Source: Triplophysa rosa
Lineage: Eukaryota; Chordata; Actinopteri; Cypriniformes; Nemacheilidae
Assembly (NCBI RefSeq): GCF_024868665.1
Contig: NC_079891.1
Span: forward strand, 33,595,204-33,659,203
Reading direction: 5' to 3'
Length of the DNA stretch: 64,000 nt
Shown one piece after another: positions 12,801 through 22,014 of this stretch. Within the stretch, counting starts at the first letter, position 1; each line of letters starts with the position of its first letter. The position numbers and the translations under genes are program-made. Below the pieces are notes generated by a model. It had not been told where the DNA came from and searched no databases. It was given only the letters and a program-made list of their open reading frames with translations.

Positions 12801-15800
12801 TGGTGAATCTCTTTAAGATTTCAACGGTATTACTACTCCTATCGATACTGCTTATCGGTCCGGTATTCTTATCTTCTTCTTTCTATTAGATATTTTTTAA
12901 ATTAAGAATACATTTAAGATTGATCTCATTGACGTCTAGGTAAAATGACTAAGATGTTAAAAATTGATTCATGGATCGTTTTGTGTGGCAGGGCAGACAA
13001 AACATGAATATTGATTAAAAAATCAGTTCGATCTAAACACGTTACCCAATATTTTTGTGCTCTGTGTTCCAGGACTACGGCTGGTTTTTGGAGCAGATCT
13101 ATCTGTCTCCGCTGTGTGAATGTGTCTGATGCTTGTGTCGGCTGCTTACACCTGCTGTCTGGTTAAAGGAGGCTGGTGTAACCACGGGCAACCATTGTGC
13201 ATTCACTTCAGCTGGTAATGTATGGCATTACAATAGCTGGTTTTCATCAGCAATTGGCCAGAGCATCTGCACAAAGCAGTGCATGAAAATCAGGAAGTTT
13301 TTACTATAAAAGCATTCGCTGGAGGGCTGCCGGATGATGCTGGTTTATCAAATCCATTCCGACATATGCACACGAGAAAAGAAAGAAAAATATGTTTCCT
13401 TCCTTTTTATGGGAAGAGATGGATGCGGCATGCATACTATTTACTGCGTAATGTGTGCATTGTTTACTGCCTATAATTTATTTATTTATTATAATTTCTT
13501 TAAATTAAACAAGCACGTCTAATACAGCACCAATTTATCATCAGAAACAATGGTTATAATGGTTAATCCAGTCTATGAACTAAATGCTGTTTTTTAAGAT
13601 AGACGCATTAAATAGTGCACGGTCTGCAGCACGAGCATGTTAAAGCCCCATCTTATGTTCATTGGAGTGGGCAGGAGGTTCTAGACTAAACCAGCAGATG
13701 TAACACACATCTAGGCCAAGATGCGGCCCTATTAGTCCAATTAGATAATAATGAGATGAGATGAGCAAAGCCAGCATCATGAGCACCAGACCTGTGGGAC
13801 ACGAATGCACGTTTGTTTAGGCAGCAGTTAATCGATAGCAGCGATTATTAACCCCCAGATTAATAACATCTACTCCCACATGAATCGAACAAACACCAAT
13901 GCTGAGGATATAAAGATAGATTACATTATTATATTATAAGACGGGCTATGCGTGCACCCACATCCATATGTCTTTTCTACACACGAAACCAAATTCAATT
14001 CTATGAACTCTCTCAAAATACTGTTTTGTACGTTCAGTCCAGTGATTAAAAACGAAAGTCATCGTCTGAATTCAGTCACTAAGACATGTTTCCATCTTGT
14101 TCCATCCTTAATCCAGCATTTTAATAAAAGAAAGATCCCAGCACTTTTGAGTCAGTTTAAGAGACAAAAATAATTTTCACTTTTCTTTCATCTCGTCTAT
14201 AATGAGGAGAGATTTTCTCGGAAGCTCTGGGATTAAAGAAAATGAGGCAGACACCAGCGTGTGATCTGATTGGTTAAGTAAGTAACGACACCGCACTCGT
14301 ATGCATAATCACGAGCCTTAAACAAAACAGGGAATGCAATTACAGTACAAACGGCTTCCGGTTTCCTCACCGGAGTCCATCCATCCATCCACCCATCTAT
14401 TGATCTCTTCTTCTCAACAGTCTTCTCTGGGGAGCGTTTCAATTATACAAGAAGCTTCATCCTGGTCTCCATCTGTCTGTCTCTGTGTCTCTGGACAGAG
14501 ACTGGACTGAAGCACTAATTGGTTCCTGCTGGGGTGAAAATGCCAAGTACGGAAAAATGCCTCAGAAATACGGCTGTATCATCTGTACAGATGATGAAAA
14601 GGCATGCCATAGTATAAAACGTAGAAGGGGTTGAGAGTTCATTCAAATCATTTACTAACAGCAGGAGTTATATGGATGCCTTATGTGTATCTCTACTCTA
14701 TTCTGCAAAAACAAAAAAAGAACAAACAGCTCTTATATGAACAAATCCTATGTGTGTGTGATGAACACAAAGTGAGTCCGTGCGCTTCATCCATCTGTCT
14801 GTTTAATGTAGTGAAAACAATGTGTGTTGGGGGGGCTGTAGGAAAGAGTTTACAGGGTTAAAGACTTTATCAGCGGGGGTGTCACTTTACTTAATATACA
14901 CAGCATGAGAGAAAAAAGCCCCTAGCCGACATTATAGTCACTGCTGGCCGATTTAACTCCCCCACCCCTGCAATTACCCACCATCACCCTCTCTATCCGC
15001 CCTTCTGCCCTGATTTATAAAGGAACACCCTTAGTTCAAAACAATACAAATTCTGCCATCATTTAATGTAATTAAATCCGGTCACTCTGACAATATAAAG
15101 CCAAATAAAAAATGAAAAAAGGACTCTTTGATCATCATTTCTGCGTGTATATGGCAATTCCAGTCCAGCGTCCATGAATTTCTACAGAAACAAGTGTAAG
15201 GAATGACATAAAGTCAGCCAAACAGCAATGTGAACGGTCATATATTTATGTTCGAACTGATCCTAAAATACATTACAAACATTACTCATGACATAAATGT
15301 GAACTTTTTGCGGTTTTCAAGACCTGAAAACAAGTTGCGTCCAATTTAAATTTACTGTAAATAAATGCAAATACATAAATATTTCAGATGGAATTTGGGA
15401 GAAATGTTGTCACTAGTACACAGAATGAAACAAAAATGATCATTTTACTGAAACGCATACCTAAAGATTTGGTTAGGACCGGTGTGATGATGGATGAGCG
15501 AATGATGACAGTATTTTTATTTTTGCGTGAACTGTTTCTTTAAAATGCATTCAGGGTGACATTTGGAGGTCCCTCGTACAAACAGATAGAAAAGCATCTG
15601 AATCATGTTTAAAAGCGAAGCGCCAGAGTTTTCGTCTGACTTTCGCAGACATGCGCGCCGTCTGGAGGATGCTCATGCAGGGCAGAACATATGGACGTCC
15701 TCCATCTCCTCTAAAGCAGCGCACAATTAGTACATGGGGATGAACAGAGAGATGTGTGTGTGATACTGCCAGATGGCTGATCTACACCCCCCCCCCCCCC

Positions 15801-17195
15801 TTTATCTCCAGCATTCTGCTGAATATCATCACCATCGATATGAAAACTATTACCCAGAACCTCTAATAAGGTACATTCCATTTCTGCTAATGAGAGGAGA
15901 GATCCATCATGCATATGAATATTCCAAACTTTCAGTCTTCTACCAAATGAAAAATGGAAAATGATCAAATGTGACATTATTAAATAATATATTTCCAATC
16001 AGAACCTATTGCTTATACTTTTTAATATACTGCAATATACAGCCTCAGAAAAAAAGTACTAAGAGACCACTGCAGTATTTATGAAATTACTATGAAGTTA
16101 CGATCATTTTTGTTTCATTCGGTAAACTAGTGACAACATTTCTTCCAAATTCCAAGTGAAAATATTGTTGTATTATCAAAATATGGACATGAGACAAATA
16201 GTGACAAAAAATATACAGTATAATGTTTGCAGAACTGATCTCGAAAACAAGTTCCTATTCATGTTTAAACAACACATGTATTGGTATTACAAGTATTTTA
16301 GGATAAATTCACGACATTTGTCTTTGCGTTTCTGTGGTTGCATGCTGACCAGGGTTGCCAGACCTACAAAACAAGACCAATGGACTTTCAAATCTAGATG
16401 AAGAAAAAGCATACTTGGCAACTCTGACTGGGTCATAGTTACTGCATAGGGAACTAATATACACCATTAGTGGGTAAAGGTCAAACAAGCGCGACCAAAA
16501 GTTTGATGGGGATGGTGGTTCGAGGCTGCCACAAAAAAGAAATGGATGAGTAAACTCGCAGATCTGCTGTGATGAGCGTTTGATGAATGGACGTGCTCAT
16601 CACTGACTCGCTGAACATTTAAGCCTGTTAGCAGTTTTTTAATCCACAAGTAAAGCTCCGGCATTCATTGAGCCTGAAGGTACGCAGATGCTGAATAATG
16701 AGACACTCAGAGACGCTTTAAAAATCAGATGTGACATCACAAATTCTCCATCAACACTTTTATGAATGCGTGTGTGTGTGTGAGATGAGTAAGAAACAGT
16801 GAGATGTGAGTAGGCAGTTGCTTCCTGAATTACAGTATATTTCAGAAACATAATTTACTCAAGATATAGGTATGATAAAAATGTATTTAGTATGCGATTT
16901 GATTTCTGGGGTGAACCACATTATCGGGACATTGAGTACCAGTACACACACTCTCACACACACTTAGTGTCCTCACTTACCCCTGCTCCTCCATCATCTC
17001 CTGTAGCTCCATGCATTTCAGCTCCACTCTTCTCTTCCTCTCATGGTCCAGGATCTCACGGTGAGCCTTCTTCACCAGGACAGGCTTTGGCTGATCGCCC
17101 GCCTCCTCCTCGGGCTCCTTCGCGGGGGTCTCCGGCTGCAGGGTGACCCCGTTCGCACCTTCCTCAGGGGAGGGAATCCTCGCCCCATCGTACAT
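3647..17195 (-). CDS. srrm3: srrm3, serine/arginine repetitive matrix protein 3 (partial, N-terminal 298 codons)
   Basis: SRRM3 is a nuclear SR-related splicing factor that promotes inclusion of neuronal microexons. Coding exons on the minus strand: 17195-16981, 10983-10882, 9686-9558, 9472-9395, 8759-8691, 4540-4505, 3992-3885 and 3803-3647. All have AG/GT borders, and the phases join without a break for 894 nt. The start MYDGARIPSP resembles the MYNGIGLPTP start of the Cwc21/SRRM2 family. Residues about 41-95 form the cwf21 domain (REILDHERKRRVELKCMELQ, then YSEEEIKQKVGTFRQML). An acidic stretch follows, then Lys/Arg/Ser-rich segments (SSSSRSPRPKK, KKKKNSKKHKRDR, STSGSRRKRTHR). The cwf21 domain separates it from SRRM4, which lacks it. 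The C-terminal eMIC region is absent, so the gene continues beyond the left edge. Homology is from memory of the family; exon structure is read directly. Confidence 0.9.
3885..3992 (-). CDS. srrm3: srrm3 exon 8
   Basis: 108 nt encoding a Ser/Arg/Gly-rich segment (SSLGSPGRVDQHRG, CCSSRSGSVSS, SKSPSR). Acceptor ttctcacag, donor gtgaga, phase 2 throughout. Confidence 0.82.
4505..4540 (-). CDS. srrm3: srrm3 exon 7 (36-nt exon)
   Basis: Exactly 36 nt between ctctcacag and gtatcc, encoding STSGSRRKRTHR. It matches the Ser/Arg motif after the poly-Lys block of mammalian SRRM3. It is short enough to count as near-microexon size. Confidence 0.82.
4630..4672. mobile_element. solo end of the Angel-like MITE
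   Basis: TTAAAGTGACAGCCCACCCA then AAAATGAAAATTAATC. One terminus only, in the srrm3 intron just upstream of exon 7. Confidence 0.6.
4673..6553. other. srrm3 intron 6, unannotated stretch
   Basis: AT-rich unique-looking intron sequence. I see no exon, RNA gene or recognisable repeat. Confidence 0.5.
6554..7045. mobile_element. hAT-type non-autonomous transposon, 492 bp
   Basis: Terminal CAGTGTTGGG (6554-6563) and CCCAACACTG (7036-7045), with an exact 8-bp duplication CCTATACA at 6546-6553 and 7046-7053. The interior is rich in AGTAACT/TAATTAC motifs and has no transposase. The 8-bp duplication is diagnostic for the hAT superfamily. Confidence 0.92.
7953..8397. mobile_element. Angel-like palindromic MITE, full length
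   Basis: TTAAAGGGACAGTTCACCCA at the left and GGGTGAACTACACGCATCCC then TTTAA at the right. The inner arms carry the AACAGTTCTTGG/CCAAGAACCGTT pair. Lies in srrm3 intron 6. Confidence 0.88.
8666..8690. repeat. (CA)n microsatellite abutting srrm3 exon 6
   Basis: An uninterrupted AC run ending directly at the exon 6 donor, so on the transcript the donor is GTGTGTGTGT. Length changes would leave a GT donor intact. Confidence 0.85.
8691..8759 (-). CDS. srrm3: srrm3 exon 6 (poly-Lys)
   Basis: 69 nt encoding AESSTSPRRDKKKKNSKKHK then RD. The donor lies directly in a (GT)n run, because the exon abuts the CA microsatellite on the plus strand at 8666-8690. Confidence 0.85.
9013..9240. repeat. diverged copy of the repeat seen at 38060-38220
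   Basis: Shares ATATTCCAT, GGCAAGGTTTTATAA, AATATCATTT, and the end AACCAATCA...AACTGGAACGAACTG...TTATAA with the repeat nested at 38.1 kb. Confidence 0.5.
9395..9472 (-). CDS. srrm3: srrm3 exon 5 (Arg/Ser and poly-Lys)
   Basis: 78 nt encoding SKRKSSSSRSPRPKKRKKKK followed by TRKHS. Acceptor acaccag and donor gtcagt. Phase agrees with exon 6. Confidence 0.85.
9558..9686 (-). CDS. srrm3: srrm3 exon 4 (acidic segment)
   Basis: 129 nt, phase 2 in and phase 2 out, acceptor cattcacag and donor gtaaacag. It encodes an Asp/Glu/Tyr-rich segment (HEDEDHVESTEYADGYEEDY), as expected for the acidic linker after cwf21 in SRRM3. Confidence 0.85.
10882..10983 (-). CDS. srrm3: srrm3 exon 3 (cwf21 second half)
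   Basis: 102 nt between tctgtag and gtgagt. It encodes the end of the cwf21 helix (YSEEEIKQKVGTFRQMLMDK) and then a variable tail ending NPRPP. The last 20 bases read on the plus strand contain GGTTCGAGCCC, a tRNA B-box look-alike; see findings. Confidence 0.9.
12526..12816. mobile_element. Angel-like palindromic MITE
   Basis: TTAAAGTGATAGTTCACCCA left, GGTGAATCTCTTTAA right. The inner arms carry AAGAAGATATTTTGAAGAA and TTCTTCAAAATATCTTCTTT. The central loop is GGCCCCCCATTCACTT/CAAGTGAATGGGGTCC. Confidence 0.88.
15230..15480 (-). repeat. inverted copy of the AAGAGACCA repeat family
   Basis: Read on the minus strand it shares AATGATCATTTTTGTTTCAT and AGTGACAACATTTCTCCC with 16034-16290 and 37735-37940. 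Confidence 0.6.
15495..15544. mobile_element. Angel-like MITE right end
   Basis: AATGATGACAG, TTTTTATTTTTGCGTGAACT and GTTTCTTTAA. Only one terminus is kept. Confidence 0.55.
16034..16290 (+). repeat. AAGAGACCA repeat family copy
   Basis: Begins ATATACAGCCTCAGAAAAAA and continues TAAGAGACCACTGCAG, then ATCATTTTTGTTTCATTCGG. Same order as the outer element at 37659. Confidence 0.65.
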
Positions 17196-17207
17196 GGCCA
17201 CGGCAGT
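16981..17207 (-). CDS. srrm3: srrm3 exon 2 (start codon, cwf21 first half)
   Basis: The acceptor ttttatgcag precedes base 17207 and the ATG is at 17195-17193. The exon ends in phase 2 at the donor gtaagtgagg. It encodes 72 residues: a poorly conserved Pro/Glu-rich leader, then the highly conserved cwf21 start KKAHREILDHERKRRVELK. Confidence 0.92.
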
Positions 17208-17302
17208 CTGCATAAAATAAAGCACAGTGTTAATAAGATCAACATGGAGGATTTTTTCAGATACACACAGATACAAATTCATATACTGTAAATGCACAAA
17301 AA

Positions 17303-17480
17303 TTTGTTCAACCTCGTGTCATTCGAAACCGGTATGAAGATATTTTGAGAAAAGTCTTAGTGGTTTTGCGTTCATACAATGGAAGTTAATAGATGCTGTC
17401 TGGTTATCAAAGTTCAAAATATACAGTATCTTCATATAAAATATCTTCATTTAGGTTTGGAATGACATGAGGATGAGTAA
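17303..17480. mobile_element. Angel-like MITE, truncated
   Basis: Inner parts only: TCATTCGAAACCGGTATGAA, GATATTTTGAG and TTTGGAATGACATGAGGATG then AGTAAATG. Both termini are missing. It abuts the element starting at 17492. Confidence 0.65.
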
Positions 17481-17491
17481 ATGCCCACAAG

Positions 17492-19287
17492 CAGGGCTCT
17501 AGAGTGCGACCAATTTGGTCGCACATGCGACCTAATTTCTCAATGGTGCGACTAAAAAAAATCTGAGGTCGCACAGGTGCGACCAGCCGTTCTAGGGAAA
17601 AAAATGTCTCTGCGAAAGTCTCCCTGTGGTTCAACAACAGACACATTAGGCCCATATCGTGGTCTAAACCAATCAGAGATAGTGAAGGGCGGACCCCCCT
17701 CTGATTGGCCGTGGTCCAGATATTCCTGTACTTGTGTGTACTTTTGAAAATGCTGTGCTGCAGTCGGACAGAGAGGTGAGTAGCCTATAGGCCCGTCAGA
17801 TAAACAGAGTGGATGTAGCTGCGGATGATGAGAGAAGATGAAAAGAACGATTGACAACTTTTTCGTTAAGAATGTTAAGTTAAGGCCCGATCCGTCCGAA
17901 AATCATAACCAATGCTCTGACACGCTAGACTGCGACTAAATGGTCTCATTTTGCGACTATTTTTCCTGCCTGTTTTTCTTAATGGTCACACCGGTGCGAC
18001 TGTCAAACTGATCAATATATAATTTTTGCGTATTATAAATTTAATGCGCAGAAATGTTATATTGCGCAAGCGGCGCATTCAGTCACTCATTTTCATCTCC
18101 CCTCCTTCAACCATTCACTTATCTATCAGTGGCCCCGCCCCCAAAGACGTAATTCGCGAATGAAGCGCTCAATCTTGCAACATAAATAAATATGCAGAAT
18201 ACAAGAATTTCTCCTGCTAAGGTACAAAACAGCAAAGATAACGAAATGTGTTTGTATGCATGTGAAGCTAATGCAGGAAACATGTGTTTAAACTTTATGC
18301 ACTAAACTATTGTATAAAGATCTCTAACAATACTGCAAAGCATACAAAACGTTACACATCACGCTAAATACTATTTATTTGTGAGTCGCTATTGATAGAA
18401 GCCAAACGTGTATCAATGCAGCTTTCAGGAAGAATAATCACTAAAAGCCTTCAGGTCTCGCGGGTTGTTTGAGATGCGCGCGCCCAGAGAGTCTGAGCAC
18501 AAAATACTAAACGGAGTTCTCTTTCACGCCTTCTTACTCTGAAACGGACATATAAACACAAAATAACCTAAAAATTCCCATATTAACAAGAAACCTTGTA
18601 AAGGCATTCAGTTTGTTTCATGACCAAACAGTTGGGAAACAAAACACGTGATCCAGTATATTGCGCGTGTTTATAATGTTCATCAAACAACAAAGGACGG
18701 GCCCCAAAACACTCACTGATATTAAAGGAATTGTGTTCTCTTATAGGAGTTGTTCACAATAAATAAAGGAAGAAAGTAGCTTTAAGAAAGATGTGCTTTA
18801 AATATGGTAAAGTGTTGAAAGAGAGTTTACATATACAATAAAAATAATTCAATCATAAACAATGATTTGTATTAATTTCTAATTGATTTATTAATGTATT
18901 AAACACATTTTAATGAAGTTTTAGTGATTCTTTTTTCTTACCTCACCCCACGACTCTGGTGCTATCAAATTAAGGGCTGGTGCCACCAACTGAATAACTT
19001 GGTAGCACCCGTGCCACCTCTCTCAAGTGTTAGTCTAGAGCCCTGCTTTCTTGTAGAATTGTGCTTCAAATAAATAACTTTATGTTGACCAGATTGTTAG
19101 TTAATCATTTACAAGTCAATATTGCCTATATGGACAGCGATTTAAAAAAAAGTGAACTTGTAAAACTGCGGTGTTAAATGCGATGCGGTCGAAAATTTGG
19201 GTTCACCTAACTTTTGTGCTGGTGCACCTAAGAAAAAAAGTTAGGCGCACCAGTGCAACCAGTGCAAAAAGTTAGTCTAGAGCCCTG
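17492..19287. mobile_element. composite DNA transposon with CAGGGCTCTAGA ends
   Basis: CAGGGCTCTAGA at 17492 faces TCTAGAGCCCTG ending at 19287. ACAAG flanks both ends (17487-17491 and 19288-19292). A second copy of the right terminus, GTCTAGAGCCCTG, lies at about 19033-19045, so the unit has two right ends. The interior repeats GTGCGACC-type motifs. It also contains an inverted pair around CTAACTTTTGTGCTGGTGCA. Confidence 0.75.
17838..17939 (+). pseudogene. 33-codon transposase N-terminal relic
   Basis: ATG followed by KRTIDNFFVKN, then a stop after 33 residues. A KRxIDxFF start is common among hAT-derived transposases of the ZNF862/DUF4371 group. Suggests a deletion derivative of an autonomous parent. 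Short, so the call is tentative. Confidence 0.4.
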
Positions 19288-19904
19288 ACAAGGGTCCCTC
19301 CGGTGATTCCATTCCATCACAATGATATCCAAGCTGTAATTCCACCCACACTGAATGAATCCAGACCAAAATATTTCAGCCATGCCATAAAGATAATAAA
19401 TTCACTTTTGCTGAATGTACAGGATTTGACTGAAACATATTGGCTGTTGTCTCCTGCTGTCTGGATCCAATCCCAGAACCTGTGCAACTAATGGTCTCCT
19501 ATTTCAAAATGGAGACTCAATTCAGCATCTTCACTTAATCATTGTCACCACTAACAGTCACATGATAGGTAACTGCACAGAAACGCTCCTGCAGGCCTAC
19601 TGTACATTACAATACTGCTATTCACTATATGAATCTTTAATATAAGTAACAATATTATTTTAAAGCAATAAGGTGGTGCATATCACTGTCAGATGTTGTT
19701 GCTTGGCATGACAATCACTGAATAGTTCACAAAACAGGCTACACAACCTGGGTGAATCTCATCAAATGTGTTTAGGTTATATTTGACATAAATGAAAAGG
19801 CATGAAATTAGATTTTGCACAAAGGAACCATTATTCTTTGCATTATGTTTATGTCAAAATCCCTTCAGCCACTGAATTTTCAATATGATAATTCAAATAT
19901 GATT

Positions 19905-20285
19905 TAAATGAAATATAATTAAAAAATAAAATAATTTAAAATGTTTTTCTAAAAGATTAAAAGTTAAAATATATAAAAAAACGATAAAAATGATAAGCAT
20001 TATTATTTAAATACATAAATATGTAGACATCTATTCTTACTATTATAATTAATAATATCAATATTTAAACATTACAGAATTTTAAATAAAAAATGTAAAT
20101 ATAAAATTAACAAAATATTATCGTTCAATATTAAATTAAAATATAATTTAAAAATAAAATAATTTAAAATGTTATTCTAAAATATTAAAACATAAAAGAG
20201 CTAAAACACTATTTAAAATAATACAAATCATTCTTATTTAAATACATAAATATGCAAACATCCATAGTTATTATAGTTTTTATTT
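19905..20285. repeat. diverged tandem duplication, period about 230 bp, AT-rich
   Basis: AATAATTTAAAATG recurs at about 19931 and 20159, and AAATACATAAATATG at about 20010 and 20241, so a 228-231 bp block is repeated head to tail. The surrounding 19.85-20.7 kb is very AT-rich. Confidence 0.7.
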
Positions 20286-21351
20286 TAGTTTTATTAATAT
20301 TTTAAATGAGCTTTTATTTTTAGATATTTAGTTTGTATGTCAATTTCAGTTAAAGTTTTAGTAATTTTGGTGTGTGCTTTTGTCATTTATTTGTTTATTT
20401 TTTATGTTGCTATATAAGATTAATAAATGTACAGTATTTTAGTGTTTGTTTAATATTATAATTTTAGTGCTTTAAACTTATTTCAGTTTATTTCCATTTT
20501 TAATTTAGTTTAAGTTTTTCCCATCATTTTTATGAATAGAAACATTTGAAAAATTTTAGTAAGCTAAAATAACCTTGCAAAAATCTAATATTAATATTAA
20601 TAATTAAATCATTTAAAATATGACTTATAAAATATATAAAACATTATTGTTAAATATTAAATTATTTAAAATAATTTAAAATAATTTAAATAATAGGTCA
20701 AATATTTATGAATCACAGTAGCTTTGTGCGATCTTTCATAAATGCTGATAAAGTTATATAGTTCTTTTTGTGAAGTTCAAAGATAGAAAGTTCCAGATTA
20801 CTGAGCTTGTTTTCCAGATCTCTTGCGCTGATGACAGAGGGTGGTGGTGAGCATGCCGGGGATTGTTGGTAAAGTCACGAAGCGCTGTACTGCTGAACAG
20901 GTGGCGAAACAGCAGGAGACGTCGTCACAGAATTCATTACTCGCTAAATCCTCACCTCAGATATCCCTGATCTGAATACATCTCCATAAATCTCGCTTTA
21001 CACTCATCATGTGTGCTGATATCTGACCCTATAACAGTGTTAAAAAAGCCATTACACAGGACGTGAAATATTACATCATGTTGATCAATGCATTTATCTT
21101 GCTCTGACTGAAATTGTTTAAAATTGGTAAAAAGAAGCTGTTGTAAGAGATTTTATTATGAGTGGAAACTATAGAGGCATAATGTTGCACATCAACTATG
21201 CAGCAAATGATGGCATATGTTGTGGAATTTGTTGGTATGAGGGATTAAACCTTAATTTAGTATCTGATGTTGTCATACAAACATTGAGTGAGCAGTGAAA
21301 CAACATTTACCAACATACAGCTTAATCAATTCTAACTTCATTCAGTTGTAT

Positions 21352-21353
<2 letters not shown>

Positions 21354-21410
<57 letters not shown>
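21354..21410. repeat. (TC)n microsatellite
   Basis: Uninterrupted CT dinucleotides over about 55 bases. Confidence 0.95.
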
Positions 21411-21414
<4 letters not shown>

Positions 21415-21832
21415 TTAAGAAAACTGCTGTACTTGTTTAATTCTCACAGTCTCTGCTCAGTGTAAATTGTGCTGGCACCATTAGCTCACTCCAACAAAAT
21501 AACACATCAATTGTTTACTTTATAAAACCCAGTAATTGATAAAGCAACACCTGTCAAATTACTGCTGTGAAACACTGACTGTTCTCATACTGTTACTGTT
21601 CATCAGTGGCCCAAAAAAAATGTCTTCAAACAGTTCAGAATGTGTCCGATGCAACTGTTAAAAATGAAAGTGACGAATAAATGATAATGAATTAGATCCC
21701 TGGAGACTGTGGTATATAAATCTCAGGAGGATTTGATCCTCTAATCAACAGCCCCTTTACATGCAAGATGCATTAAAGATCATTCACAACAGAACTATAA
21801 CAACAAAACAGAAATTCAACATTGTTGGGATC

Positions 21833-22014
21833 ACGTTCAGAGCGGTTTCATTCCAAATCCATATGACTTTTCTTCTTCTACAGAACACGAAAGAAGATAT
21901 TTTTATGAACGCTGGTAATCAAACAACATTTCCGCCATTGACATCTATTGAACACAAAACCACATAGACATTTCTCAAAATATCTTCTTTTGTGTTACAC
22001 GGAAGAAATTACGA
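21833..22014. mobile_element. Angel-like MITE fragment
   Basis: CAGAACACGAAAGAAGATAT and TCAAAATATCTTCTTTTGTG face each other across a short loop. Termini are missing. Confidence 0.65.

Larger units (their letters stand above)
10984..16980. other. srrm3 intron 2 (6.0 kb)
   Basis: Holds a MITE at 12526-12816, a MITE end at 15495-15544, a C12 run near 15788, and two inverted related repeats at 15230-15480 and 16034-16290. The remaining stretches (11.0-12.5 kb, 12.8-15.2 kb, 16.3-17.0 kb) show no supportable gene. Confidence 0.6.
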
